Positions 52,709-64,000 of a stretch of DNA of 64,000 nt are shown here, piece by piece (within the stretch, counting starts at the first letter, position 1; each line of letters starts with the position of its first letter). The stretch spans positions 3,673,001 through 3,737,000 of the forward strand of contig OX327697.1 in NCBI GenBank assembly GCA_946807835.1, read 5' to 3'. This stretch comes from Ailanthus altissimus. Its lineage: Eukaryota; Streptophyta; Magnoliopsida; Sapindales; Simaroubaceae. The position numbers and the translations under genes were made by a program. Under the pieces are notes generated by a model. That model ran no database searches and had not been told where the DNA came from. It saw nothing but the letters and a program-made list of their open reading frames with translations.

Positions 52709-52879
52709 TACAAAAATAGATTACTATATTGATGATCAATAGGGTGGTGCCCGTTATTTGACTAGAAAAGGATGAAAAAAAAATATTATTGTTTGATTAA
52801 AATTTAATGAGAGATTACAAGTTTATTAGTTACTTTAAGTTGGTAAAATTTCTTGAAGTTACACGAGAAGTTGAAATTC

Positions 52880-53760
52880 TTTTTTTTTTTTTGGTAAGTA
52901 AAGAATTAATATATATGCTAAATCCAGCAGGTATTACAAAGAGAATAATCAAAGGTGAAAAATTAAGATATTAGAACTCCTAAAAGTTTAGATACATTTA
53001 CCAACCAGCTGTAATGTGATCTATCCCTTGGCCATTGATAGCACTTATACATCTAATCCATACAACATTCTTAATATTTTGATAGACATCACTAGTAGAA
53101 TGAGTTTTCTATTGGAAGACAACCAAATTTTGCTCTCTCCAAATAAAATAGATTGTAGTACAGAACGATACTCTTCTGATCTTACTGAGAATAGATTTGC
53201 CTTTAGATTTTCTACAAAGAAAGGAGATCACTCGTTGCCATCTGTCCGGGCATTGATTGAGTTGATACACCCTAAGTATTTTGTGCCATATTTCACTACA
53301 AAAGCTGCATTGGAAAAATAAGTGTGGAATTGTCTCCCTGTTACTACCGCAAAGGGGGCAATCATCTGATGGAATAAGCCCCCATTTTTTGAGTCTCCCC
53401 TTAGTAGATAATTTATTCTTCAAAGCCAACCAAGTAATGAAGCTGTGTTTATGAATATGTTGCGTTCTCCATATTAGTTTATACCATCTCACCTTAGCAT
53501 CATTATTCTTGAGACACCGCCAAGTACTCGCAATAAAAAACTTTGCATTGGAGCTTGCTGTCTATGAAATTCTATTCTCTCTTTCAGTAATTGAAAAAGT
53601 TTTGCAGAGATAATCCCATACCTGAGTAATGTACTCGTCCAAAGGATCAGAAAGGGTTCAATGACCATGCCGCCATAGATCATTAACCTTAGCATCCTGT
53701 GAAATATTCGCATCAAAGATATCAATGTGGGAGAATTTATTAACTATTTATTCTCCACCC
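52880..53760 (-). pseudogene. LINE ORF2 3' end with RT zinc-binding domain and poly(A) tail
   Basis: On the minus strand, 53109-53492 reads VRWYKLIWRTQHIHKHSFIT, WLALKNKLSTKGRLKKWG and CPLCGSNRETIPHLFFQC-SF, then IWHKIL. CPLCG-x8-HLFFQC is the zinc-binding domain (zf-RVT) that ends plant LINE ORF2 proteins. Upstream sequence to about 53760 is a broken continuation (LLRVLGGVSR-type frames). Downstream, the 3' UTR ends ttaattctttacttacc followed by an A run (T run at about 52880-52892 on +). 5'-truncated, with frameshifts; inactive. Confidence 0.88.
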
Positions 53761-54690
53761 AACCATGGTACTCAAATCATATAAAAATAATTATTTTATC
53801 TGACTTCTCAATTTAAGGATAATATTAAAATAGTAATGCTAGACTTTCTTTGAAATAATAATATCTCTTTAATGTATTTAATTTTTTTTTTTGACAATAA
53901 ATTTACAAAGTTAGAATACAATTCTAACTATTGAAATAATGAATGGTCGAGTCCATGGATGCACACACATGCACTCAAGTGGCTTTGTTATTAATAGAAA
54001 AATAAATTGTTTGACTTGTATTTTAATTCTACAAATGTGACAGTTGATTATTTCATAGTTTTTGGATGTCATTGCATTATATTAGATTGATGGATTGAGT
54101 TGAATAATTATTAATAAAGGATATGAATTAAAGCTTGAGCTTTAGGAAAATAATTAACTTTTCTCCAGAATTCTCTTATCTATTAAATTAATATTCTTGA
54201 ACAAGTGGTTTATCATAATAGGTCGGTATATATACTAAATTTGGTACCTACATCTATAAATTCAATTTAATATTAATTATAAATGTAATTTTGATTAACC
54301 AAGTCATATATGATACTTTTGCAAAACTGCTTATTATCATATTCAACGATCGCTATATATGTACATTAATAAATATATTTACGTATTAAATAATGACTGT
54401 CACGTTTATGTTTGATATTTGCGTTAATGTGGTTTCGATAAGTGTAATTTTATTAGATGCAATCATGCATAATACATATGTGTTGTAAAAATGAAAATGC
54501 AATGCTTGTTGATGAATTTCTATACAATAAAATTCAAATGCAGTATGTATCATCGCGTATATGCTTAACACAAATATAAATATGTAACATACGAATTTGT
54601 TTCATGTTTGATTAATATCATATACATGCATAATATGAATAATTAATGCAAGTGAAAAGCTAGATAATAAAATTAAAATGCATAACTTAT
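53761..54690. other. AT-rich spacer
   Basis: No coding signal or element boundary. Short phrases atgcataat/catgcataat recur (54460-54700) without a clear period. Confidence 0.5.
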
Positions 54691-54699
54691 CGATATTTT

Positions 54700-55015
54700 A
54701 TATGCGAAGCTACACGTTGAGCATGTATAAGACTCATCACATGAATGCTGAATGGCCCGATGACATTTGTAAGCCTAATCACATGATCACTAGATATATA
54801 GTGTGATCATGTGTGTGCTTTAAATTTATCATTTAACATATATGTATGTGCCCCTGTAGCCTAATCACATGTGTTCATGTTACATCTACGTGTTTGATCA
54901 TATGTGTGGTAAGTGGGTAGGCTAATCACGTGTGCGCTTTTGAATTTATCATTTAACATGCGTGTGCGTGTTCCTGTAGCATGATCACGCGTGCATGTCT
55001 TGTGGATTTATTGAA
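54700..55015. repeat. GATCAC/CACGTG-rich tandem repeat with hairpin
   Basis: Two units of about 120 bp share tgtg-gctttaaatttatcat and ttaacat--gtg-gtg-ccctgtagc (54807 and 54927). Variants of taatcacatg, gatcacatg and aatcacgtg recur six or more times. At 54780-54813 cacatgatcac and gtgatcatgtg form an inverted pair around a short AT loop. No gene is adjacent. Confidence 0.65.
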
Positions 55016-55089
55016 AACAAATGTCCCATATGTCTACCTGCTTCTGTGTTTAGGGCACTTGTAAATCAAATTTGCACTGAATAGATCAT

Positions 55090-55705
55090 GCATATTATTG
55101 TCGAAAACGCTTCACAAATATGATGATGGTAGAATTAAAGAGAATATAAAAAGTAAAGAGAAACAAGAATAAGAAAGTATATATAAAGATTTATGTAGTT
55201 TGATATTGCTTATGTTTATAGCAGATCAAAATTTATGTTTATTTTATTAAACTAAAGAATTACAAAGATCTCTCTCAAGGATTATAATTGAATGCTCTCA
55301 ATTTTGGTGTTATTGATGATGTTTAAATAAGAAAAAATAAGGCATTTATATAGCCCTCACATGTCTTAAGTAAACCTTAGTATGAGTTATATCAAGAAAG
55401 GGAAGTTTAAAACAACTTAAAAGACTTCAAATTCGAGAAGGACTCGTATTGGTGTTGTGACAGTATCTCCTTGGCACCGCAACAGCACCTTTATGTCACA
55501 GTGGTGTTGAAGGTTTTGACTTGAGCACCATAGGACTGAGTAGTTGACGCCACAACGTTTAGATTTGAAAACAACATTCAGTTTTGAGCCTCCAACTTCT
55601 GTCCTAAATTCATCCTTCCGCTTCATTCTTGACTCCATGTCGTCTTCTTCTCAATTGCTTGACTTAAAATTGTCTTCTACATGATTTTTAATAACCATTC
55701 TTCAC
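55090..55705 (-). repeat. Probable 3' LTR of the second copia remnant
   Basis: Lies downstream of the RNase H end on the minus strand. It contains a TATA-like gggctatataaatgcc box (about 55345-55360 on +) and the GC-richer middle seen in the two solo LTRs of this window. Ends are approximate because the partner LTR is absent. Confidence 0.45.
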
Positions 55706-58354
55706 AATTCCTTCCTTGATTCAAAATCTCCTAAGAAATATCTATGGATCTATCGTTTTCACATCATTTGCTTTTCTTACATAGTGGTAATTTCAATTAA
55801 GTCCTTACATAGGATAAACTTAATTGAGGGCATGGTTAGTCAATATATTCGCAGGATTTTCAAATAATAATATCTTCATTAAATTAATCTCACCACTTTG
55901 TACAATCTCTATGATGAAATGCAACCTTACATCAATTTGTTTTAACATCTCATGAAACACTTGATACTTAATTTGATGTATGATACTCTGGCTATCACAA
56001 TGTATACCAACGTCTATGTTTCTTATAGCCAATATCTCTGTGCAGATTCTTTTTTAACTACACGACCTTCTTAATAGCTTCTCCCATAGCTGTGTACTTT
56101 GCCGCCGTGGTTGATAGTACTACCATATACTGTAAAATTGACCTCTAGCATGTACTACATCTAAACACCATGAATATATACTTAGTTAACTATCTCTTCT
56201 TGTCTAGGTCACCAACATAATCTAAATTCACATATCCTTTAATCATATAATCATCATTCTTCGTTCTTTTATACGTCTCTGACAACTATGCTAGCGATTG
56301 TACTGTTGATAACTTGAAATGCATAGCCAAAGGAGTTAAGACAGCCTTTTTACTAGACATACTAAAACTCTCAAGAACTTTGAGTATGTATCTCTATTAG
56401 GTTAAGAAAATGACGTTTGATCTTTTCTTAATAATATTCATATCAAAAATTCTCTTTACTGTTCCTAAATCTTTCATCTTAAACTCGCTACTTAACTGCA
56501 TCTTCAACATATGTATCTCTTTCATATATTGACAGATAATCAACATATCATCCACATAAAGAAGTAGATATGTATCTCATTATTTAATGCTTTGAAGTAT
56601 ACATATCCATCATACTTATTTCTAGTAAATTCACAATGAAGCATGAAGTCATCAAATCTCCTATACCACTGTCTTGGAGATTACTTTAAATCATGACTTC
56701 TCCATCAAATCTCCTATACAATGACTTCTCCAATAAACCAACATGAACTTCCATTTAGGCTCTTCAAACCTTTGTGGCTGTGACATGTATCTTTTTTCTT
56801 CAAGCTCTCCATTAATAAAAGCGATCTTCACGTATATTTGCTCTAAATAGAAATTTAAATTCACACACATAGCCAACAAAATCCTAATTGATGAGTGCTT
56901 GACTACTGGTGAGAATATTTCATGAAAATCTATCCCTTCTTTCTGAGTAAAATATTGTGCCACTAATCTAGCTTTAAGTCTTATAAGCTCTACACTTGGT
57001 ATCCTCTTCTAATCTTATACACCCACTTGCACCTAACTAGTTTCTTATTTTGAGAACTTTCCAACAATTATCGAATCTTATTCTTTAATCTCATACTTTA
57101 TGGTCTTCTGTCATATCTCATAATTTTCACTCTTCATAGCCTCTTTATATGTCTTAGGCTCATTATACTCATTAGTGAATATAATATTAAAAGTATGAGC
57201 TATTAAATCTACTTGTGCATACTTTATTGGTGGCTTTATTATTCTCCTTAGCCTATCTCTAGCTAGTTGTACTCTTCAAGTTCCATTTCCAGGGCCCTAG
57301 TTTATTTTTGGGTAGTCTTTGATGAACTAATTTATTTTTTTTATCTATCTTTAAGGGATGACTTTTTGAAGTATTGATCTGGGGAAATCTCATATCTTGT
57401 CTCTCGTTCTACTTTAACTTCAATGGTTGCTGGTGTTAAAACTTCATTTGGCACAGGTTCAGTCTTCTTTACTTCTTCTTGATTGATTTTTATCATGGTC
57501 ATCTCATCGAAAGTTACAACTCTACTAATGATACTTCTTGGTGACTTCAACTTTGTATATCATTCCTTGTATCATTTGACACCATCTAGATATTCTATGG
57601 ATATTCCCTTTATGGCTCTATGTTTTAAGCTCTAAGCTCTAACTTGCCTTGATTCACATATACAAATGTAGGTTAACTAAATGTCTTAAGGTGATCATAC
57701 TTTAAAGGGTTGTCTGACTATTTTTCTTCTGGTGTCTTAAAGTTTATTATTGAATGGGGACTTCTGTTAATCAAGTAGGCTGTTATAACTACCACCTTAA
57801 TCCAAAATGCTTTAGACACTTATGCATTGGTCAACATGCATCTTACTCTCTCGAGTAAGGTCATATTCATCATTTTTGCAAGACTATTCTATTGTGGTGT
57901 TGACTTTGTTGTTTTATGCCTTGTGATCCTATACTTAGCACAAAAGCTATCAAACTCTTTATTATAAAATTTGAGACTATTTCTCATCCCAAGTCTATTA
58001 TTTTTCTTACCAATTTGATTCTCCGTAAGATCTTTCATATTTTGAAGACACTTGCTCTTTATGTTTTAACACATATATCTATAACTTTCTAGAATAGTCA
58101 TCTATAAACATTAAAAAGTACCTAACTATACCATGTGTGATAGTCTATACAGGACTCTAAAAGCCTGAGTGTATATAATCAAGTGTACCTTTAGTCTAAT
58201 ATTCTCTAGTATTGAATTTGACTTTATGTGCTTTACCAAGCACATAATGCTCACAAAACTCTATTAGCTATAACTTATCTTGCTAAATACCCATTGATCA
58301 TATAACTTCTTTAGGTTTCTTTTATTCAAGTGAACCAATCTCATACGCCTTAAC
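55090..58354 (-). mobile_element. Ty1/copia remnant: integrase start, RT, RNase H and 3' LTR
   Basis: Minus-strand pieces in order from the right: MRLVHLNKRNLKKLYDQW, then CEHYVLGKAHKVKFNTREY (GAG-pre-integrase, about 58160-58350), TKGTLDYIHSGF and FLMFIDDYSRKL (integrase core start); RT with FTQKEGIDFHEIFSPVVKHS (about 56890-56960) and ELEEKRYMSQPQRFEEP; LYVDDMLIIC at about 56555-56585 with the YVDD box intact in its own shifted frame; and RNase H with HCDSQSIIHQIKYQVFHEM and LKQIDVRLHFIIEIVQSGEI (about 55880-56010). The likely 3' LTR covers about 55090-55705. The 5' part (gag and 5' LTR) is missing: homology stops at 58354, exactly where the inverted-repeat segment begins. Confidence 0.88.
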
Positions 58355-59112
58355 TGTTGGATTTTGTGCTTACATGTCATCCCATTTTGTATGAATATTT
58401 TATTTTATAATATTTATATAATACATTTTATTAAATCACTAATTTCTTTAATTAAATAATACAGTGTTTGTAACACTACAGACATTGTATGATTTGAAGG
58501 AGTTCAAATCTGACCTAAAGGAGTTTAGACTAGCACTAAAGGTTAGCAACGCTGAGAATTATAATTGCTAATAGTTAGCACTACTAAGAGTTAGTAGGAT
58601 ATAAAAGTCAGTAAAATCTAAGAGTTAAGACCTTGTCTGTAACGGGACATAGACCCGATGGTATATCAGTAATAACATAGTTGCAATAGGTGTTAAGAAA
58701 TATTATTATGCACGTGTATTCTCAAACATGATATTCCTGATCTAATTCACCGATAAGGGTTTGTCGGTGAAACCCTTTATTATAAATCAGTGTATGACTA
58801 TATCTAGATAGTCTAGATGATTTTTCTTAGTTGGCAATGAGCTTACAGGAAGCTCATATGGCATACGGGTATTCAGTGAGGATTGAATACTGAACAAGCT
58901 CAACGAGGACCCCAATAGACCATCCCATAAAGTTGATAATGATAGGTCCTCTCGAGTTTAGTAGTGTACGTAATACTTTGACCTAAGCGCCACGGTGGGC
59001 TTGTAAGTGATCCATCATGCTTTGGTTCCACATATGTCAAAGACTTTTCATGGTTTGACTGCTATGTGTTATTGGGTATGGTCTGATGCTCATGGAGTCC
59101 AATGTGCGCAGA
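58355..59112 (-). repeat. LTR-like repeat R1, copy C (inverted)
   Basis: Opposite orientation to copies A, B and D. Shared phrases include gtgggcttgtaagtgatcca, gtcaaagacttttcatggtt and gggtatggtctgatgctcat. Homology ends after ggagtccaatgtgcgcag, about 100 bp short of the inner end of copies A, B and D. Confidence 0.6.
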
Positions 59113-61137
59113 TTAACAATAGTTATTAACCAATAGGATAAAGACATATGACACATTGTAGGTCAATTATTGTTTGACTTAAAAATTACTAAAATGACAT
59201 TACTTGTTAGACAAACAAGATTATTATTTTTTTATTAATTATTTATTGAATAAAATAATTATTGTATTATTTGATATTATTTTAATCAGGTCAAACAATT
59301 ATTATTTATTACAATTATGCATGTGTTTCTAATTGATTTAATATTTATTAAACTAATAAAAAAAAGAAACACTAATGCATGACAAATTCGTACAAGTGGG
59401 GCCAATGTGTGAAATGCAAGAAATGGAAATTGTTTCATCTTTTCCTTGTGAAATTCGGCCAACACACTTACATTATTAGAGTTTATCAATTGTTTAATGT
59501 AAATAATTGTAACAAAAGCAAAACTATTTGAGACCATGTATAGTGGGGCCAAAATTGAACAAATGTAAACAAATGTGTTTTATCAACCCAATTCCCATGT
59601 GTTTCATCTCATTTGTTTATTGTAAATAAATAAAACAAAAATAAATTACAAGTATTGCCATACTTGCGGGCCATTGATTGCTTGTGAGAGGAAAAGTAAA
59701 TGAAGCAAATAAAAGAGCAATTTCTGCTCATTTTTCAAGAGTGTTACACGAGCATTTAATGAGAGAAAAGAGTAGAAAGCTTTGTTTGTTCTTTCAAAGT
59801 GTTGGAAGGCATTTTAAGAGTGTTGACGTATTTTAGGGTGTATACATGTGATTGTGCACATATTGAAAAACTAAATACATGTATCATATACACAAATTTT
59901 GCAGCAGAATTAAACATGTAATCAACATATACACATGTGCTTAAATTCTTAACAACTTAAGAATACATAAAATACACCTTTGAAGACCTCCGATGAAGAT
60001 TTCAAATTTGAATTTTTTTGCTCCAACTTTGAGCTCACCTTGAAGTGCACTTTTGTTCAATTCTAATTCACAACAATCCAATGAGATTGTGAAGCCAGAA
60101 TAGCAAGAGTATAATCTCCAGCAATAAGGTTTGTATCACTTGAAAGAAAAATAAGAAGAATTTATTTTTCTTTCGCCTTTGGTTTTTCTCACAAGTCTTT
60201 GTTCAATGAAAAACTCTCTCAGAACCAACTCTTCTTTTTTCTCTCAACTCTAGCACGAAAATTCATTCACACACTTGTGTAACACAAATGAAAACCAACC
60301 ATTTTTAGTGCTCTCAACACTTCACAAGTGCTCCACCAAAATTAAATTAAGTGGTTAATTATCAAAATAATTTTTTGTGGCCATTTTAATGGTCTAATAA
60401 AATTAACCATTAATCACAAAATGGTGCTCCACTTAATTTAATTTATGTTTCTCAAATTAAGTATGTCTTCCATTTAGGAATAAAATAATAAATAAATAAA
60501 ATCATATTTTATTTATTTAAATAATATTATTTAATTATTCAAAACTATTTGAATAATTAATATTTACCTTATTTGATTTTACTAACATGGTTAATGGGTG
60601 AATTCATGGTAAAATAATTCATGGAATAAAATTGTGTCACTTGTTAACATCTAATTAGTTAATAACTCTTGTTAACTAATTAAATGATATACTTAACATT
60701 TAAGTCTAAACTAGTGCACAACCCGAGGAACCTTGAAACATATTTTCGGTTTGCTAAAATTTCTAAGATGGAACTGTTCAATCCATTATGCTGCCCTAGT
60801 GCACAATGAGTACACTTCATATTGTGAGACTCTCTAGGTCCACGCCCGAATTGTTATATGGAACACTTTCATACGTTCGTGAACGATGCCCCACACACAT
60901 GTTACGGATAATACAAAGCGGTGCGTTAGACCATACAAGTTAAAATTAAACATATTCATATAATGCCTCCATCATTTATATTCAGGTAGAGCAGAGATAT
61001 AGATCAACACCGTCAAATCTCTATATGCCCAACCGAAAGCTTATCTCTAAAATTGTATTTCAATAAATAATATTTCCAAATACTTTTGTAATATTATTTA
61101 TCCTTAAGGTTAAACTATTTTCCTGGGAATTACTGCT

Positions 61138-61991
61138 TATGGCCATAAAACTTTCTGAGATACAATCTTTAGAGCATTAGGATATAATACTCACCCAAAT
61201 GAGCTGATGGATCTTACATTTATGCACACCGGACTCCATGAGCATCGAACCATACCCAACGACACCTAGTGGTCAGACCATGAAAGGTTTCTGACATATG
61301 TGGCCAAAGTATGGTAGATCACTCACAAGTTTACCGTGGCAATCAGGTCAAAGGACCACGAATACTACTTAACTCGAAAGACCCTCCATTGACAGCTTTA
61401 TGGGATGTCTATTAGAGATTTTTGTGAGTCTATTCAATATTCAGTCCTTACTAAATACCTGTATCTCTATACGAGCTTCCACTAAACTCATGGTTTGCTA
61501 AGATTAATTATCTGGACCATCCAGATATAGACATACACCAATCTATATATTTATTAAGGTATTCACTAACAGACCAGCATCAGTGAAGATAGATCAGGAA
61601 TATAATATTTGAGAACATATTTGTATAATGACATTTCCTAGCACTATTTGCAACTCTTTGCAACTACGTCATTACTAATATATACTTAGGTCTTTGTCCC
61701 ATTTCAGACAAGGTTTTAACTCTTTAGATATTGCTGACTCTTATAACCTAATAACGCTTATCAGTGCCAACTCTTAGCATTTATAACTCTCAGTGTTGTT
61801 AATTCTTAGCACTGATCTAAACTCATTTAGACCAGATCTGAACTCTTTCAAATCGTACAATGTCTGAAACGTTACAAGCATCTTACCATATATAAAATAT
61901 AATTAACGATTTAATGAAATAATAATACTAGTATAAATATTAAACAAATATTCATACATAAAGGGATGGCATGTAAACACAAATTTCAACA
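61138..61991 (+). repeat. LTR-like repeat R1, copy D
   Basis: Runs tatggccataaaactttctg to acacaaatttcaaca. Same orientation as A and B. Lacks the 185-bp duplication of copy A. Confidence 0.6.
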
Positions 61992-62450
61992 AAGAGTTGA
62001 GAAACAAGAGCACTTAACTTCTTATTTTCTTCCCAAAATAGCCAACCAAATTACTTGCAATAACATAATGATTTTGGTTGTTTAAATATTAAACCAGAAC
62101 CAAGGTCATCTAAAGCTTGTAGTTATCATATAGCTTAAAGAGTTAAGCATTTTTTTAAGAGTTAAACTAGTGGTTTAGGTGTTAAACCCCCTGCTGGAAG
62201 AGGCTATCATTCTAGGCTCCCAAGCCCCATCGAGTTGGGTACTAGCATTGAGCATGGGTACATTTCAAGGCAGAGACTCTAACGACACAAATTCTAAAAG
62301 CTTGCCAAGGTGATTCTCTACAAATCTTTGTAGTTTCGTTTATGATATAACATAAAAAATTTATTGTGTTTTTCACTTAGAAAATTAGATTTTTGAATTT
62401 TCGTTGTGCATAAATATATATAAATTGTAGTAACCAGTATCCATAACCGG
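61992..62450. other. Unassigned spacer
   Basis: Mixed composition around 62160-62290 (ccccctgctggaagaggcta, ccaagccccatcgagttggg) without an open frame or known motif. The copia sequence interrupted at 58354 does not resume here. Confidence 0.4.
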
Positions 62451-64000
62451 TAAGAATATGTATATTTATATATATAAATATACGTATTTTATTTGTATGT
62501 GGGTGATCCTTGATTTATATATTGTTATTAGTAGTGTTTTTATAGGTTAAGGATATACTATTAGTATTGGGTTTATTTGCAAGACTTTGGAATTATTTTA
62601 GGGACCAAATTGTTATACTTTGAAAGTTTTGGGGGTGAATTCGTAAATACCAAAAATTAACCACTTAGTATAAAAATACACTTTTAAAAACCCTAATTCT
62701 CTCATTTTGGTCGAGCTACCCATTTTAAGAGAGAGAAGAGAGAAATATAGGAGAGAGAAAGAGGAGAAGAAGAAGAAAAAGAAGAAGAAATTGGAAATTT
62801 GAATTTCAAGAGGTATATCATACGTATTTCTCAATTTATTGGTATTAATTAAGTTAATTCCTTTAAGTTTTAATTTCTGAAAATATGTATAATTGAGGAT
62901 TTGTTGTGTATTTCGTAAGATCATATGAGAATTGATGATGATCTATAAGATAGTTTGATAAATCATGATGAATTATGGAATTTCTGCTGGATAACCTCTT
63001 GATCTAGGAATTTTACAAATTGTTGTGATTCGATTCTGGTTTTGAATTTTGAGTATATGAAATTAGATATGTTTAGGATCATCTGAGACTTTGAATCGAC
63101 TGAAAATCTTGGAAATTGAATTTGTAGTGAATTTACCAAAATGACCCTGGAATTCTGGAAATTTCCTGTGTAAACAGTATGATACAGTGGAAAATAATTT
63201 TTGACCTGCTGAATGATCTTTAAAAATTATGAATTTGTAGAATATGATAATTTTATATGTCTAATATGATATACTCGGAATTGAGAATTTGGATCAATGT
63301 GGTTGAAGTGTTATGAATTTCTAAAGTGTATCAGCTCATTGTAGTATTTGATTAACAGATTTTTAAAGTTATGAAATAAAATAGTTTTAAAATACTTTTG
63401 GCAGTTATTTGGAAGCCAAATATTTATCATGGACTGCGATATGTGTCAAGAGTAATTATGTGGTATTTTATAATTTTTGAGTTAGTATATGATTTTATAA
63501 AATTGGGAGATTGAATACTGTTCAGTAAGTATCTTGATCCTGTCAGGTTTGTAGTTTGGATTCGATGGTGTGTATGGAATGGATTGTGTAGGAATTTTGA
63601 TATAATATTCATATATAAGAAGTATATATGAGTCAAGAATGATATATTCTGATTTCGGAGTAATTGGACATCATTTGATGTATTAGAAATTTTTGTTAAG
63701 TGTAAGTGGTCAGAATTACAGGTTTTGAGAAACCAAATATTTAGACCAATTTGATGTGATAAATGCATTGTGTATAATTTTGTAAGCTATTTAAAGTATT
63801 TTGTGTGAATTGTGAGGCTTATGAAAGGATTAATCTCCATTGATAGGTTAAGGAGATTTAAGCCTTGTAGCTGAAAGTGTTAAGAGGTAAGTATACTAGA
63901 CTTTTTACTGAAATCACAATAAACATAGTAATTGTTTTGTATGATTTTGCAAATGGGGTTAAGAATATGTTTATGTTATGTCAAAGTATATTTTGATATG
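62451..64000. other. LTR- or leader-like sequence running off the window
   Basis: Contains ttttaaaaaccctaattctc, a purine-rich gagagaag-aggagaagaag tract at 62730-62790 and a long noncoding, moderately AT-rich tail. This arrangement resembles the LTR end plus leader of large plant Ty3/gypsy elements. With no partner LTR in the window the call stays weak; a 5' UTR of a host gene is an alternative for 62670-62830. Confidence 0.25.

Larger units (their letters stand above)
51313..52810. repeat. Tandem segment, unit 3 (partial)
   Basis: Begins aactaaatgatgc, a variant of the unit start, and then jumps to the tcattactt-ttcgttcatatc phrase, so about 120 bp of the unit start is missing. It continues past the insertions at 51577 and 52464 to gtggtgcccgttatttgact near 52750, after which unit sequence stops before the R1 repeat. 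Confidence 0.75.
58355..61991. mobile_element. 3.6-kb segment bounded by long inverted LTR-like arms
   Basis: The left end tgttggattttgtgcttaca and the right end (complement) tgttgaaatttgtgtttaca match, and similarity continues through tgtaac-cttacagacattgta, ttgaa-gagttcaaatctgacc and on to catggagtcc. So 58355-59112 and 61138-61991 are inverted copies of repeat R1. The interior (59113-61137) is noncoding and contains an LTR- or leader-like stretch that reads, on the minus strand, to taattctgctgca at about 59903. It could be two LTR-type elements head to head or one fold-back element. Flanks (ttaac and aagag) give no target duplication. Confidence 0.6.

Noticed and set aside
53016..53321. 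101-codon + strand frame
   Set aside because: Antisense shadow of the LINE zinc-binding domain frame.

Overview
This is nuclear DNA from a flowering plant, most likely a eudicot. The evidence is spliced genes with GT-AG introns, very AT-rich spacers, and three genes of plant-type families. The exact species cannot be told from the sequence. No CRISPR array, bacterial operon, rRNA, tRNA or organellar block was recognised.

The left third (1-23.6 kb) carries the genes. A RIK-type KH-domain RNA-binding protein gene runs on the + strand over 1-7370; it is cut by the window edge at its 5' end and has twelve visible exons. An intronless EXO70 exocyst gene of 650 codons is at 12746-14698 on the - strand. 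An eight-exon secreted serine carboxypeptidase-like gene of 478 residues is at 19306-23566 on the - strand. All three look intact. They serve different processes (RNA binding, vesicle tethering, extracellular or vacuolar peptidase/acyltransferase chemistry) and do not form a cluster. The spacers hold a small element with direct terminal repeats (8310-9781), LINE debris, AT-rich MITE-like repeats and microsatellites.

From about 25 kb to the end no intact host gene was recognised; the region is a nest of decayed transposable elements. An old Ty3/gypsy (Athila-like) element lies on the - strand at 30145-39375, with LTRs of about 1.49 kb, a decayed tRNA-Asp-type primer-binding site and broken gag/protease/RT. 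A 5'-truncated Ty1/copia remnant is on the + strand at about 40500-42154. A segment repeated in tandem about 2.5 times occupies 45586-52810, and its copies carry different later insertions: two solo LTRs in opposite orientation, a 160-bp MITE with a perfect 9-bp target duplication, and a second fold-back element. After it come a LINE 3' end on the - strand (about 52880-53760), a GATCAC/CACGTG-rich tandem repeat (54700-55015), a second copia remnant on the - strand (about 55090-58354), and a 3.6-kb segment bounded by long inverted LTR-like arms (58355-61991). An LTR- or leader-like sequence runs off the right edge.

I found no sequence that compels a claim of a new biological system. The most informative observations are structural: the tandem segment, whose copies act as empty-site controls for one another; the long inverted LTR-like pair; and the small direct-repeat element around a GC-rich core. 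All calls come from reading the sequence. Family assignments rest on recognised motifs, not on a database search.
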